DNA from: Chlorobiaceae bacterium | Lineage (GTDB): Bacteria; Bacteroidota; Chlorobiia; Chlorobiales; Chlorobiaceae | Reading direction: 5' to 3' | Assembly (NCBI GenBank): GCA_013335115.1 | Contig: JAAXWQ010000005.1 | Location: 62,001 to 126,000 of the forward strand | Length of the DNA stretch: 64,000 bases | Shown: piece by piece, positions 42,242-54,035 of the stretch | Layout of the letters: each line of letters starts with the position of its first letter | How positions within the stretch are numbered: position 1 is the stretch's first letter | The notes under the pieces: model-generated | Told to the model about the DNA's origin: nothing | Databases searched by the model: none | Seen by the model: only the letters and a program-made list of their open reading frames with translations | Position numbers and translations under genes: made by a program

Positions 42242-44155
42242 TCAAATCTGGACCTGCACCCCGATTTCGATCACCTGGCCCGAGGGAAGATCGTAATAAG
42301 ACGAAGCACTCAGCGCATTGCGCGCCATAAGGCCGAAAAGCTTCTTCCGCCACACGCTCATCCTGGTCTTCATCACGACCACGATCTTTTCGCGATTGAG
42401 GAAAAAGCTGATGGCGTTTGCCTTGAAATTCATGCCCTGCTGGTTGGCCAGGGCCAGCACCTGCCGGATGTTGGGATACTCCATGTATCCATACCGGGCG
42501 ATGATCTTGTACATGCCGTCGCCGACCGCGGTCACCTCGACCTTGCGACTATTGGGCACCCTCGGCACCCGCTCCGTCGAGAAATGAAGCAGTCCGACTT
42601 CGGAGTGCAGGACCTTGTTGTGCCGCATATTGTGCAACAGGGCGATCGGCACGATATCCGGATTTGCCGTAAGGTAGATCGCCTGCCCGTTCACCCGTTG
42701 CGGAGACTGGATCGCGATGCTTTCGGAGAATTCGCCCAGCGTGAGGGTCCGTTCCTGGATCTGCTTGAGGAGCAGTGAGCGTCCCTGCTGCCAGGTCAAC
42801 ATCAGCGTAAAGCAGACCAGCCCGATGACCAGGGGAAACCATGCCCCATGGAACAACTTGCTCATGCTTGCGGCAAAAAACGAAAGGTCCATGAGCATGA
42901 ACACGCCGACCAGAAGATTGACGGCAAGCCGGTTCCACTTCCAGATATCCCTGGCAACAAAGTAGAAGAGGATTGCCGAGATCAGCATCGTCGCGGTTAC
43001 GGCGACGCCGTAAGCCGAAGCGAGCTTGCTCGAGGAGCCGAAACCGGCGACCAGGCCGACCGTGGCAACCATCAGCGACCAGTTCGCGGCCGGCACGTAA
43101 ATCTGTCCGATATGGCTTGCCGAGGTATGCCTGATGGTCACCCTCGGGAGGTAACCGAGCTGGATCGCCTGCTGGACGAGCGAAAAAACGCCGGTGATGA
43201 GCGCCTGCGAAGCGATGATCGTCGCCATGGTCGCCAGGATCACCATCGGGATCACCCCCCATGACGGCACCAGCGAATAGAAAGGATTGTACGAGGATTC
43301 GGGGGAGGCGAGCAGGAAGGCGCCCTGGCCGAAGTAGTTCAGCAAGAGCGAGGGAAACACGACCACCAGCCAGGTCAGCCGGATCGGCCGGCGCCCGAAA
43401 TGTCCCATGTCGGCATACAACGCCTCGGCCCCGGTGACGGCAAGGAACACCGCACCAAGCACCATGAATCCATGAAAGTGGTTTTCCATGAGGAAGCGGA
43501 TGCCGTACCAGGGGGATATCGAAACAAGTATCTGGGGGTAGCGTATGATTTCATTGAAGCCCAATATACCGATCGCCGTGAACCACACCAAGATGATCGG
43601 CCCGAACAGGGCGCCGACCTTCGCCGTGCCGTGATGCTGGAACAGGAACAGGCCGATAAGGATGATGATCGTCACCGGAATCGAAAGCACCCCGAATTCC
43701 GGGGCGATAATCTGCACGCCCTCGACGGCGCTGAGCACCGATATCGCCGGAGTGATCATGCCGTCACCGAACAGGAGGGCCGCACCGAACAGGCCGATAG
43801 CCACCAGGATCCACCGCTCACGATTATTCTTCTTGCTGTGCGAAATGATCAGCGAGGTCAGGGCAAGGATACCTCCCTCACCTTCGTTGTCGGCCTTCAT
43901 GATGAAGGTGAGGTATTTGATGGTCACGATGAGAATAATCGCCCAGACCAGGAGGGAGAGTACGCCGAGCACGTTGTCGGTCGTCACCGGGATACTGTAT
44001 TCGCCGTGGAAACACTCCCTCATCGCATAAAGGGGACTGGTACCGATATCACCGAAGACGACACCGAGCGCCGCAAGGGAAAGTGTCGCCAGATGCTTCA
44101 TGTCGGATTTACCGGGACCAGCAGGCAAACTGGGACTTTCAGCACGTGTTGACAT
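42242..44155 (-). CDS. kup: Kup-family potassium transporter
   Basis: 637 residues with 12 membrane helices and a C-terminal cytoplasmic domain. The N-terminal signature ALGVVFGDIGTSPLYAMRECF, the following SLLVWAIILIVTIKYL and the DNEGEGGILAL loop are typical of Kup/HAK/KT transporters, low-affinity K+/H+ uptake systems. ATG at 44155 adds a 17-residue polar N-terminus; ATG 18 codons later is possible. TerC follows downstream. Nothing of note is visible upstream in 44156-44332. Confidence 0.94.
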   Translation of the reverse strand: MSTRAESPSLPAGPGKSDMKHLATLSLAALGVVFGDIGTSPLYAMRECFHGEYSIPVTTDNVLGVLSLLVWAIILIVTIKYLTFIMKADNEGEGGILALTSLIISHSKKNNRERWILVAIGLFGAALLFGDGMITPAISVLSAVEGVQIIAPEFGVLSIPVTIIILIGLFLFQHHGTAKVGALFGPIILVWFTAIGILGFNEIIRYPQILVSISPWYGIRFLMENHFHGFMVLGAVFLAVTGAEALYADMGHFGRRPIRLTWLVVVFPSLLLNYFGQGAFLLASPESSYNPFYSLVPSWGVIPMVILATMATIIASQALITGVFSLVQQAIQLGYLPRVTIRHTSASHIGQIYVPAANWSLMVATVGLVAGFGSSSKLASAYGVAVTATMLISAILFYFVARDIWKWNRLAVNLLVGVFMLMDLSFFAASMSKLFHGAWFPLVIGLVCFTLMLTWQQGRSLLLKQIQERTLTLGEFSESIAIQSPQRVNGQAIYLTANPDIVPIALLHNMRHNKVLHSEVGLLHFSTERVPRVPNSRKVEVTAVGDGMYKIIARYGYMEYPNIRQVLALANQQGMNFKANAISFFLNREKIVVVMKTRMSVWRKKLFGLMARNALSASSYYDLPSGQVIEIGVQVQI

Positions 44156-44332
44156 AAGGCAGGGAGATGTAGTTGCTACAAATTTTCAGGGCCAGACAAG
44201 CTGCCAACATAATTATTCAGGGACATGCGCCTTTGCGCTTAACTATCCAAAAGCCAGGACTAATCACAAATATACACAATCGTCAGGAATTGTTCGCAAA
44301 AGCCGATAATACGCCCGGCATTGCCAAGCGGC

Positions 44333-45283
44333 TCAGGGAACCAGTTCCTTCAATACATCGACAGCAAGCGAATCACCCAATGCCGCAGCGCACCGCAGAT
44401 CGTCGATCGCCCCGCGCTTGTCGCCGGACAGCTTTTTGGCAACCCCCCGGTTATACCATCCCGAAGAGTTCCCGGGATCGGTCGAGATGATCACGCACAG
44501 ATCATTGATGGCCCCAGCGTAATCACCCAGCCTGATCCTGGCGAATGCCCGGTTGTTCCAGGCGACAAGCATCTTCGGCTCGAGCACGATCGCCCTGGAA
44601 TAGTCTTCGACAGCCCCCTGCGCATCGTCAAGCGCGACCTTCGCATTCCCCCGGTTATACCATGCCGCAGTATATCGCTGATCGATGTTGACCGATTTCG
44701 TGAAATCCTCTACCGCGCCAGCCGGATCCCCGAGAAAGCTCCTGGCAAGCCCCCGGTTGTTGTAAACACCCGCAAGGTGCGGATCAAGTTGCAACGCCTT
44801 GTCGAAATCGGCAATCGCCCCACGGTAATCCTTCATCGAATTCCGTACCGTTCCCCTGTTGTTGTATAACTCGGGGATGCCTGGCGCGAGCGCCAAGGCT
44901 TTTGAAATATCTGCGATGGCAGCCGCATATTGCCCAAGCGCAGCCTTGGTGAATCCTCGGTTGTTATAGGCTGCGGTGGCCTTTGGATCAAGCGCAATGG
45001 CCCTGCCATAATCGGCGATCGCCCCTTTCAGGTCTCCGGAAAAGCCCCGGGCAAGCCCCCGATTGTAGTAAGCCTCAGGATTTTTCGGCCTGAGGCCGAT
45101 GGAACGGGAAAAATCATCGACGGCACCGAGGTAATCGCCATGTTCAGCCCGGCGCACCCCCCGATCAATATACTCGTCTGCCGGCCCGGCACCGGCGGGC
45201 GCAACATACAGCAGGACGACCAGCATCACCAGCGCTGCCAGCGCCCCGCTCCTCGATGATATCGATGGATGCCCGCTCATCAT
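44333..45283 (-). CDS. Exported TPR-repeat protein
   Basis: 316 residues. An N-terminal hydrophobic segment (ALAALVMLVVLLYVAPAGAG) acts as signal peptide, followed by about eight 34-residue TPRs with the repeated YNRG/YNNRG-x-A-G-D-AI-D pattern from about residue 35 to the end. Probably a periplasmic protein-interaction scaffold. No catalytic domain. ATG at 45283 or the next Met. The region to 45561 is about 280 bases without a gene. Confidence 0.85.
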   Translation of the reverse strand: MMSGHPSISSRSGALAALVMLVVLLYVAPAGAGPADEYIDRGVRRAEHGDYLGAVDDFSRSIGLRPKNPEAYYNRGLARGFSGDLKGAIADYGRAIALDPKATAAYNNRGFTKAALGQYAAAIADISKALALAPGIPELYNNRGTVRNSMKDYRGAIADFDKALQLDPHLAGVYNNRGLARSFLGDPAGAVEDFTKSVNIDQRYTAAWYNRGNAKVALDDAQGAVEDYSRAIVLEPKMLVAWNNRAFARIRLGDYAGAINDLCVIISTDPGNSSGWYNRGVAKKLSGDKRGAIDDLRCAAALGDSLAVDVLKELVP

Positions 45284-45561
45284 TTGCCCGTCTGCCAGTC
45301 ATGGTTCTCAAGAAGATCCCCTCTCCAATTTGAAACAACAACGCCCTTACACAATTCGCTTCATCAAATCCCCATCTGTTTTTTCCCGGTCCGGTCACCG
45401 CTCCGCAGCTCCCGGCAGGCCGATTTCGGCATTCAAAAACCTTTTCGTATATTAGGGTTTCGTGTTGAAAAACATGAGACAAACCGGCGTATCACCAGAA
45501 CAAGATGGGACTGGCTTTTCAGCACCAGATCGGGTAGAGGCGCATAAACCGGGATGCTATT

Positions 45562-46074
45562 ATGCACAAAACACAAAGAGTTACGATCGGCAGCCTCCTC
45601 CTGGCGGCTTCCTTCATCTTACCTTCATCACTGACCGGGCTTCAGGCCACCGAAACAAAAAATGCTCCTGCAACTCATCAAGGGCATGGGTTTCACCTGG
45701 CGGACTGGATATCACGCAACGCGGATTCGGATGCAAACACAACCGAAAAGCCGTCCGTGACGCATGCGAACGAAAACAGTGCCCGCTTCATGATTGGCGA
45801 GGGAAGGGCATCTTTTTATGGGAACAGGTTCCATGGTCGCAAGACCGCCAGCGGCGAACACTTCGACCGGACGGACTACACCGCAGCGCATCGATCTTTA
45901 CCGTTCGGCACGAAAGTGCGGGTTACCAACCTCTCGAACGGCCGCCATGTAGTCGTCAAGATCAATGATCGTGGCCCGTACATGAAAAGCAGGATCATCG
46001 ACATCTCCCAGGCAGCTGCCCGCGAAATCGGGATGGGTGGCATTGGCAATGTCAGGATCGAAGCGTACAACTGA
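45562..46074 (+). CDS. rlpA: RlpA-like double-psi beta-barrel lipoprotein-type protein
   Basis: 170 residues with a signal peptide ([20 protein letters not shown]) and a C-terminal DPBB domain: [60 protein letters not shown]. RlpA proteins are septal-ring or peptidoglycan-binding proteins, and Pseudomonas RlpA is a lytic transglycosylase on naked glycan. There is no lipobox Cys at the predicted cleavage site and no SPOR domain, so it is a short soluble version. Confidence 0.88.
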   Translation: MHKTQRVTIGSLLLAASFILPSSLTGLQATETKNAPATHQGHGFHLADWISRNADSDANTTEKPSVTHANENSARFMIGEGRASFYGNRFHGRKTASGEHFDRTDYTAAHRSLPFGTKVRVTNLSNGRHVVVKINDRGPYMKSRIIDISQAAAREIGMGGIGNVRIEAYN

Positions 46075-46082
46075 CCGGGCGA

Positions 46083-46802
46083 TCACCGTTTCCTGAAAGA
46101 CATCACCAGGCCGCTTCCAGGCTTTTCACCCAGAGGGGAGCCATTGAAGTCCGCGGAGACAACCCCGGAGCCGAACCCCGACATCTCGTGGAGTTCAAGG
46201 TAGCGATCTACGCTTAGCGGGTAAAGCACCGACGCATCTTCGAACAGCACCCGACCAGCCTGCCGCAACGAAACGCAAAAAAGCACGGAACCCGGTGTTT
46301 CGAAACGATAGGTGCGATGAAAGGTCGCCGCCTCGCCATTTCGAAAAATCGCCTTGACGGGAAACTCGTATGAGCCCATCCCGGCAAAAGCATCCCAATG
46401 CATCACCTGCATGACCCATGCCCCGTCCGCTTCAAGCACACGGTTGACCCTGCCAAGGTAACGGGAGAAATCTTCCGGGCGAAGATATGCCATCACGTTG
46501 CCGATAGAGTATACACAGCTGAACCCGCCGCCGACCGCATCGACCCGCCGCATGTCCATACAGCGGAATGCCGCCTCGGGATACCGCCTCAGCGCCTCCC
46601 CGATCATCGCCCCGTCCAGGTCGATTCCGGTCGCCAGATATCCATCGGCCGCAAACCTTCCACAATAATGCCCCGGGCCACAACCCACATCAAGCACCCT
46701 GCCTCCAGGCGCCCCCGCATACGCCCGCAAAAAGCGGTAAACCTCCTCCCTGAACGGGAACACCAGCTCGTAATCGGCTGCAAAAACAGCATAAAAGCTC
46801 AT
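46083..46802 (-). CDS. SAM-dependent class I methyltransferase
   Basis: 239 residues. Motif I is VLDVGCGPGHYCGRFA near 37, the acidic end of beta2 is GIDLD, and CVYSIGNVMAYL is motif IV-like. No other domain. Substrate unknown; the sequence is near small-molecule or quinone-type methyltransferases only by fold. It is convergent with the RlpA-like gene, their stops separated by 8 bases. Confidence 0.85.
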   Translation of the reverse strand: MSFYAVFAADYELVFPFREEVYRFLRAYAGAPGGRVLDVGCGPGHYCGRFAADGYLATGIDLDGAMIGEALRRYPEAAFRCMDMRRVDAVGGGFSCVYSIGNVMAYLRPEDFSRYLGRVNRVLEADGAWVMQVMHWDAFAGMGSYEFPVKAIFRNGEAATFHRTYRFETPGSVLFCVSLRQAGRVLFEDASVLYPLSVDRYLELHEMSGFGSGVVSADFNGSPLGEKPGSGLVMSFRKR

Positions 46803-46931
46803 AGCCCAAACCTTGGGGACGTTCCTGAAAACATTAACTTATTAAAACAAAGCAAAACATTTCCGTCCCCAAACCACCAATCCCGACATAACGGGCAGCG
46901 CTGCCGACCGTCCGGTCGTTCATCGAGCAGA

Positions 46932-48356
46932 CTACTTTCCGATGCAGAACCGGGAGAATATCGTATTAAGGATCTCTTCATTGACCACCTTACCGGTGAT
47001 TTCGCCGACATGGTCGAGGGCGGTGCGGAGTTCGAAGGCGATGAGCTCGGTGTCTCTCTGGCGCCCAATCAGTTCACCGGCATTTTGCAGTGCATCGGCG
47101 GCATTGCGGAGGGCTTCGTAGTGGCGCAGGCTGGTGACGAGCACACTGGCTTCGTGGAGCTTGTCGAGATCTCCGACGAGTGCGCCCATGCGCTGCTTGA
47201 GCGTCTCGATGCCCATACCTTCAAGCGCCGATATGCCGATCGCCTCGGCACAGGTCTCCCTGGCAACCTTGTCGATGCGCGTCAGCGCGTCGGCAACGCG
47301 ATCGACCTTATTGGCCACGATGATGCATCGTGCGTCGGGATGCTGCTGCCTGATGGAGATGATATCGCCGATCTCCTCCTCCAGCCGGTCGGTGCCGATA
47401 TCGAGCAGGTAGAGCAGGAGGTCGGCTTCGGCCATCTTCATGCGGCTTCGGCGGATGCCCTCGCTTTCAATCTCCTCGCCGGATTCGCGCAGGCCGGCCG
47501 TGTCGGTGAGGCGGAACATGGTCTTGTCGTAAATGAAGCACTCCTCGATGTAGTCGCGCGTGGTGCCCGGCATGTTGCTGACGATGGCCCGCTCATGGCC
47601 GAGCAGGGTGTTGAGCAGCGTCGACTTGCCGGCGTTCGGGCGCCCGGCGATGACGGTCGAAACGCCCTCGCTGAGCAGGCGGCCATGCTGGTATGACTCC
47701 ACGAGCCGAGCCACTTCGTCCCGGAGATCGACGACCTGACGGGTGAGCTCGTCGCGACTCTGGAACTCGACCTCCTCCTCGCTGAAATCGAGCTCGAGTT
47801 CGAGCAGGGCGCAGGAGTGCAGGAGGCGTTCGCGTAGCGCATTGAGACGGTCGGAGAGATCGCCTTTCATCTGGCTGGCGGCCGTGCGCCAGGCCGATTC
47901 GGAGCGGGCATGGATCATTTCGCCGATGGCCTCGGCCTGCAGGAGGTCGATGCGCCCGTTGAGGAAGGCTCTCCGGGTGAATTCGCCGGGTTCGGCCAGG
48001 CGGCATCCGCTGTCAAGCAAAAGCTGCAGGACCTGCTGGACTACGACGGGTCCGCCGTGGCAGGTGAATTCGACCATATCCTCGGCCGTGAACGAGTGCG
48101 GCGCCCGGAATACGAGCGCTATCACCTCGTCGACCAGCTGCTCGCCAGCGTAGAGCCTTCCGAAATGCGCCATGTAGCCAACCGAGCCTGCAAGGGCCTG
48201 CACCTCGCCGTTCGCTTTCCGGAACACCCGGTCAGCCAGCCGATGCACCCCCTCGCCGCTGATACGTACGACAGCCAGCGCACCGACACCGACCGGCGTG
48301 GCCACGGCGGCAATGGGTTCGCCAGGCAAGAATAGGGTCGGATCGTTCAGGAACAT
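46932..48356 (-). CDS. mnmE: tRNA uridine-5-carboxymethylaminomethyl modification GTPase
   Basis: 474 residues from ATG at 48356 (MFLNDPTLFLPGEPIAAVATPVG). The N-terminal domain binds folate, the helical domain surrounds a GTPase domain with GRPNAGKST near 227, the DTAGLRE switch and NKVD, and the C-terminus FCIGK supplies the catalytic-cofactor Cys (CIGK). With MnmG it modifies the wobble uridine of tRNAs. Upstream in-frame sequence to 48434 is not conserved. The SDR gene upstream stops 16 bases before this start, so they may be one transcript. Confidence 0.96.
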   Translation of the reverse strand: MFLNDPTLFLPGEPIAAVATPVGVGALAVVRISGEGVHRLADRVFRKANGEVQALAGSVGYMAHFGRLYAGEQLVDEVIALVFRAPHSFTAEDMVEFTCHGGPVVVQQVLQLLLDSGCRLAEPGEFTRRAFLNGRIDLLQAEAIGEMIHARSESAWRTAASQMKGDLSDRLNALRERLLHSCALLELELDFSEEEVEFQSRDELTRQVVDLRDEVARLVESYQHGRLLSEGVSTVIAGRPNAGKSTLLNTLLGHERAIVSNMPGTTRDYIEECFIYDKTMFRLTDTAGLRESGEEIESEGIRRSRMKMAEADLLLYLLDIGTDRLEEEIGDIISIRQQHPDARCIIVANKVDRVADALTRIDKVARETCAEAIGISALEGMGIETLKQRMGALVGDLDKLHEASVLVTSLRHYEALRNAADALQNAGELIGRQRDTELIAFELRTALDHVGEITGKVVNEEILNTIFSRFCIGK

Positions 48357-48372
48357 GGTGACGCCGGATAGG

Positions 48373-49047
48373 TTAGAGTGGGCGCACGGTGAGCTCGTCC
48401 GGCAACATGCCATCGGGAAGCTCGACAAGCGCAACGATCAACCGGGCGAGGTCATCCGGTTGCAGGTATTTTTTGGGCTGGATGCCGGCACGGTCGAAAA
48501 ACCCGGTCATGACCGATCCGGGGTTGATGCAGGCCACCCGGATGCCAAACTCGCGAAGCTCCTCCATGAGCGACTCCGAAAATCCATTAATGGCGAACTT
48601 CGAGGCACAGTAGGCTGTACCGCCCTTGATGCCTCGCTTGCCGGCGACCGAGCCGACATTGACGATCATGCCGTGATGTTTCGCCTTCATGGAGGGCACG
48701 ACCTGTTTGGTGCAGAGGAATGCAGCCGTAAGGTTGGTGTCGATGAGACGGCGCCAATCGGCGGTTTCGATCATCTCGATATCCCGGAAAAAGCCAAAGC
48801 CGGCATTGTTCACCAGCAGGTCGACCCGGCCGCCGTGCTGGCCGAGAACGATATCGAACGCCTGGCCGATCTCCTGTTCGATAGTCACATCGGCCTTCAG
48901 CCACCTGAAACGGGGTTGGTCAACAGGGGTCGCGCTGCGGCTCAGGCCGTACACCACGGCGCCCGCATCGAGCAGCGCGCGTACCAACGAAAGGCCTATC
49001 CCCGAACTCGATCCGGTCACCACGGCTATTTTTCCGGCAAGTTCCAT
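48373..49047 (-). CDS. Short-chain dehydrogenase/reductase
   Basis: 224 residues from ATG at 49047 (MELAGKIAVVTGSSSGIGLSLV). NADP-binding TGSSSGIG, NNAG near 82, catalytic Ser in VNVGSVAG near 130, YCASK at 147 and a PG-x-V-x-T-G-F end make a complete classical SDR. The reading frame continues to 49740 but that portion is antisense to mazG and is not protein-like. Substrate unknown. Divergent from mazG with 93 bases between starts. Confidence 0.9.
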   Translation of the reverse strand: MELAGKIAVVTGSSSGIGLSLVRALLDAGAVVYGLSRSATPVDQPRFRWLKADVTIEQEIGQAFDIVLGQHGGRVDLLVNNAGFGFFRDIEMIETADWRRLIDTNLTAAFLCTKQVVPSMKAKHHGMIVNVGSVAGKRGIKGGTAYCASKFAINGFSESLMEELREFGIRVACINPGSVMTGFFDRAGIQPKKYLQPDDLARLIVALVELPDGMLPDELTVRPL

Positions 49048-49140
49048 GATTGCATCAGGAGTTGGTTGAAGCTCCCCGGAAAGGTAAGGATTCTCGAAGC
49101 GAAATAGTAACTTTGGGGCATTGCAACCAGCCACAGTACC

Positions 49141-49959
49141 ATGAAAAAAGAAGAAACCCCCTCGATTGCGAGCCTCAAGGAGGCCGTTGTAAACCACCAC
49201 GCCACCACGTCCGCCGAACATTTCGAACGGGTGGTGGACCTCGTGCGCGTGCTGCGCGCCGAATGCCCCTGGGACCGGAAGCAGACACCGGAATCGCTCG
49301 CCCACCTGCTGCTCGAGGAGAGCTATGAACTGGTGCACGCTATCGACGAAGGGGACGATCAGGAGTTGCGCAAGGAGATCGGGGACCTGTTCCTGCACCT
49401 CTGCTTCCAGGTTCTGCTGGCCGACGAGGCCGGGAAATTCTCGTTCGTGGAAGTCTTCGAGTCGCTTTGCCATAAGCTCATCAGCCGCCACCCCCACGTC
49501 TTCGGCGACACGGTCGCAGAGACCGAGGCGGCAGTGATCGGGAACTGGGAGAATCTCAAGATGAAGGAGGGGCGCAAGAGCCTGCTTGAAGGGGTACCCA
49601 AAGCAATGTCCGAACTGCTCCGAGCCTATCGGGTGCAGAAGAAGGTTGCCGGCGTCGGTTTCGACTGGCCGAGCGACGAAGGGGTGCTGGACAAACTGGT
49701 GGAGGAGATCGGGGAGCTGCGCAGGGCTGAAACCGGCCACGAGCGGGAGGAGGAGTTCGGCGACCTGCTGTTCACCATCGTCAACTACAGCCGCTTCATC
49801 GACACCAACCCGGAGGATGCGCTCCGCAAGGCCACCAACAAGTTTATGGGTCGGTTCAGGAAGGTCGAAGAGGCGGTCCAGGCTTCAGGACGCCCTTGGC
49901 AAGAGTACACCGCCGAAGAGCTCGACGCCCTGTGGAATGAGGCAAAGAAGATGCGGTAA
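49141..49959 (+). CDS. mazG: Nucleoside triphosphate pyrophosphohydrolase MazG
   Basis: 272 residues with two all-alpha MazG domains. The first has LLEESYELVHAI followed by ELRKEIGDLFLHL (E-x2-E ... E-x2-D), the second LVEEIGELRRAE with REEEFGDLLFTIVN. The enzyme hydrolyses abnormal or excess (d)NTPs to monophosphates, and in E. coli tempers the stringent response. The N-terminal 30 residues are unusually polar. Its stop is only 4 bases from the convergent esterase stop. Confidence 0.95.
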   Translation: MKKEETPSIASLKEAVVNHHATTSAEHFERVVDLVRVLRAECPWDRKQTPESLAHLLLEESYELVHAIDEGDDQELRKEIGDLFLHLCFQVLLADEAGKFSFVEVFESLCHKLISRHPHVFGDTVAETEAAVIGNWENLKMKEGRKSLLEGVPKAMSELLRAYRVQKKVAGVGFDWPSDEGVLDKLVEEIGELRRAETGHEREEEFGDLLFTIVNYSRFIDTNPEDALRKATNKFMGRFRKVEEAVQASGRPWQEYTAEELDALWNEAKKMR

Positions 49960-49963
49960 TTCC

Positions 49964-50605
49964 TCAGCCCAGCGTTGCCAGGAAGCGCCCCGCCGCCATG
50001 AAGTACTCCTCGGTCGGAGCATGGCCACCCTGGTACACGCAAGTCTCGACAGCCACACCGGCATCGATCAGCCGCTGCCGATCGGCTTCAAGCATCTCCT
50101 GCGAATAGCGTCGGTCGCGGTTGCCCCGGGCCAGATGCACCGAGCGCATCGTTACGAGCCGCTCGAGATCCGGCGGCACATCCCCGCCGAGGAGCATCAC
50201 GGCGGAAATTCGGTAACACCCCAGCGCTGCCTCCCGGCAGGCCATGCCGACACCCTGTGAAAAACCATGCAGCACGATCGGACCAGAAAGGGAATTCCCC
50301 ATCATCACGCTCCCGAGCACGGCATCGACGTAGGCGACGTTCTCGACCATGCGCTGCTCACGGTCGCACCGGGTCATCCAGCTTGCCCCAGGCTCCCCTT
50401 TCGCGTTCATGAACTGGTGCAGCGCCTCCACGGCGCAGAGCAGGAACCGTTCGCTGCCGGGTATCCCCCGGAGCAACGCCATCCCGTCATCTGCCGTCTG
50501 GCCGTAGCCGTGGAAGCCGGCAAGAACCGGAAACGGCCATTCGCCCTCCGGCGCTTCAACGAGGTAGCGACCCCTGACCGAAGTGCGCAGATAGTGTTCC
50601 TTCAT
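49964..50605 (-). CDS. Phospholipase/carboxylesterase-like alpha/beta hydrolase
   Basis: 213 residues from ATG at 50605 (MKEHYLRTSVRG). The nucleophile elbow is LHGFSQGVGMA (G-x-S-x-G) near 115, the oxyanion FHGYGQ near 32, and the catalytic His is in YQGGHAPTEEY near 195. It belongs to the small cytoplasmic esterases related to acyl-protein thioesterase / phospholipase. Substrate unknown. The upstream frame to 50734 overlaps the TreS-maltokinase 3' end and is rejected. Confidence 0.82.
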   Translation of the reverse strand: MKEHYLRTSVRGRYLVEAPEGEWPFPVLAGFHGYGQTADDGMALLRGIPGSERFLLCAVEALHQFMNAKGEPGASWMTRCDREQRMVENVAYVDAVLGSVMMGNSLSGPIVLHGFSQGVGMACREAALGCYRISAVMLLGGDVPPDLERLVTMRSVHLARGNRDRRYSQEMLEADRQRLIDAGVAVETCVYQGGHAPTEEYFMAAGRFLATLG

Positions 50606-50685
50606 GGATATCGGTGGCGATGGGAATCGGTAGCCTTTGCCGGCCGTCCCGAGGTTCGGGAGCGGCCGGTTTGAAGCTATGGGAA

Positions 50686-54009
<3,324 letters not shown>

Positions 54010-54035
54010 GGGCGGTGATGCTGCGGTGCTTTTGG

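Noticed and set aside
49048-49740. N-terminal extension of the SDR (to 455 residues)
   Set aside because: That part is antisense to mazG; the SDR nucleotide motif begins at the ATG at 49047.
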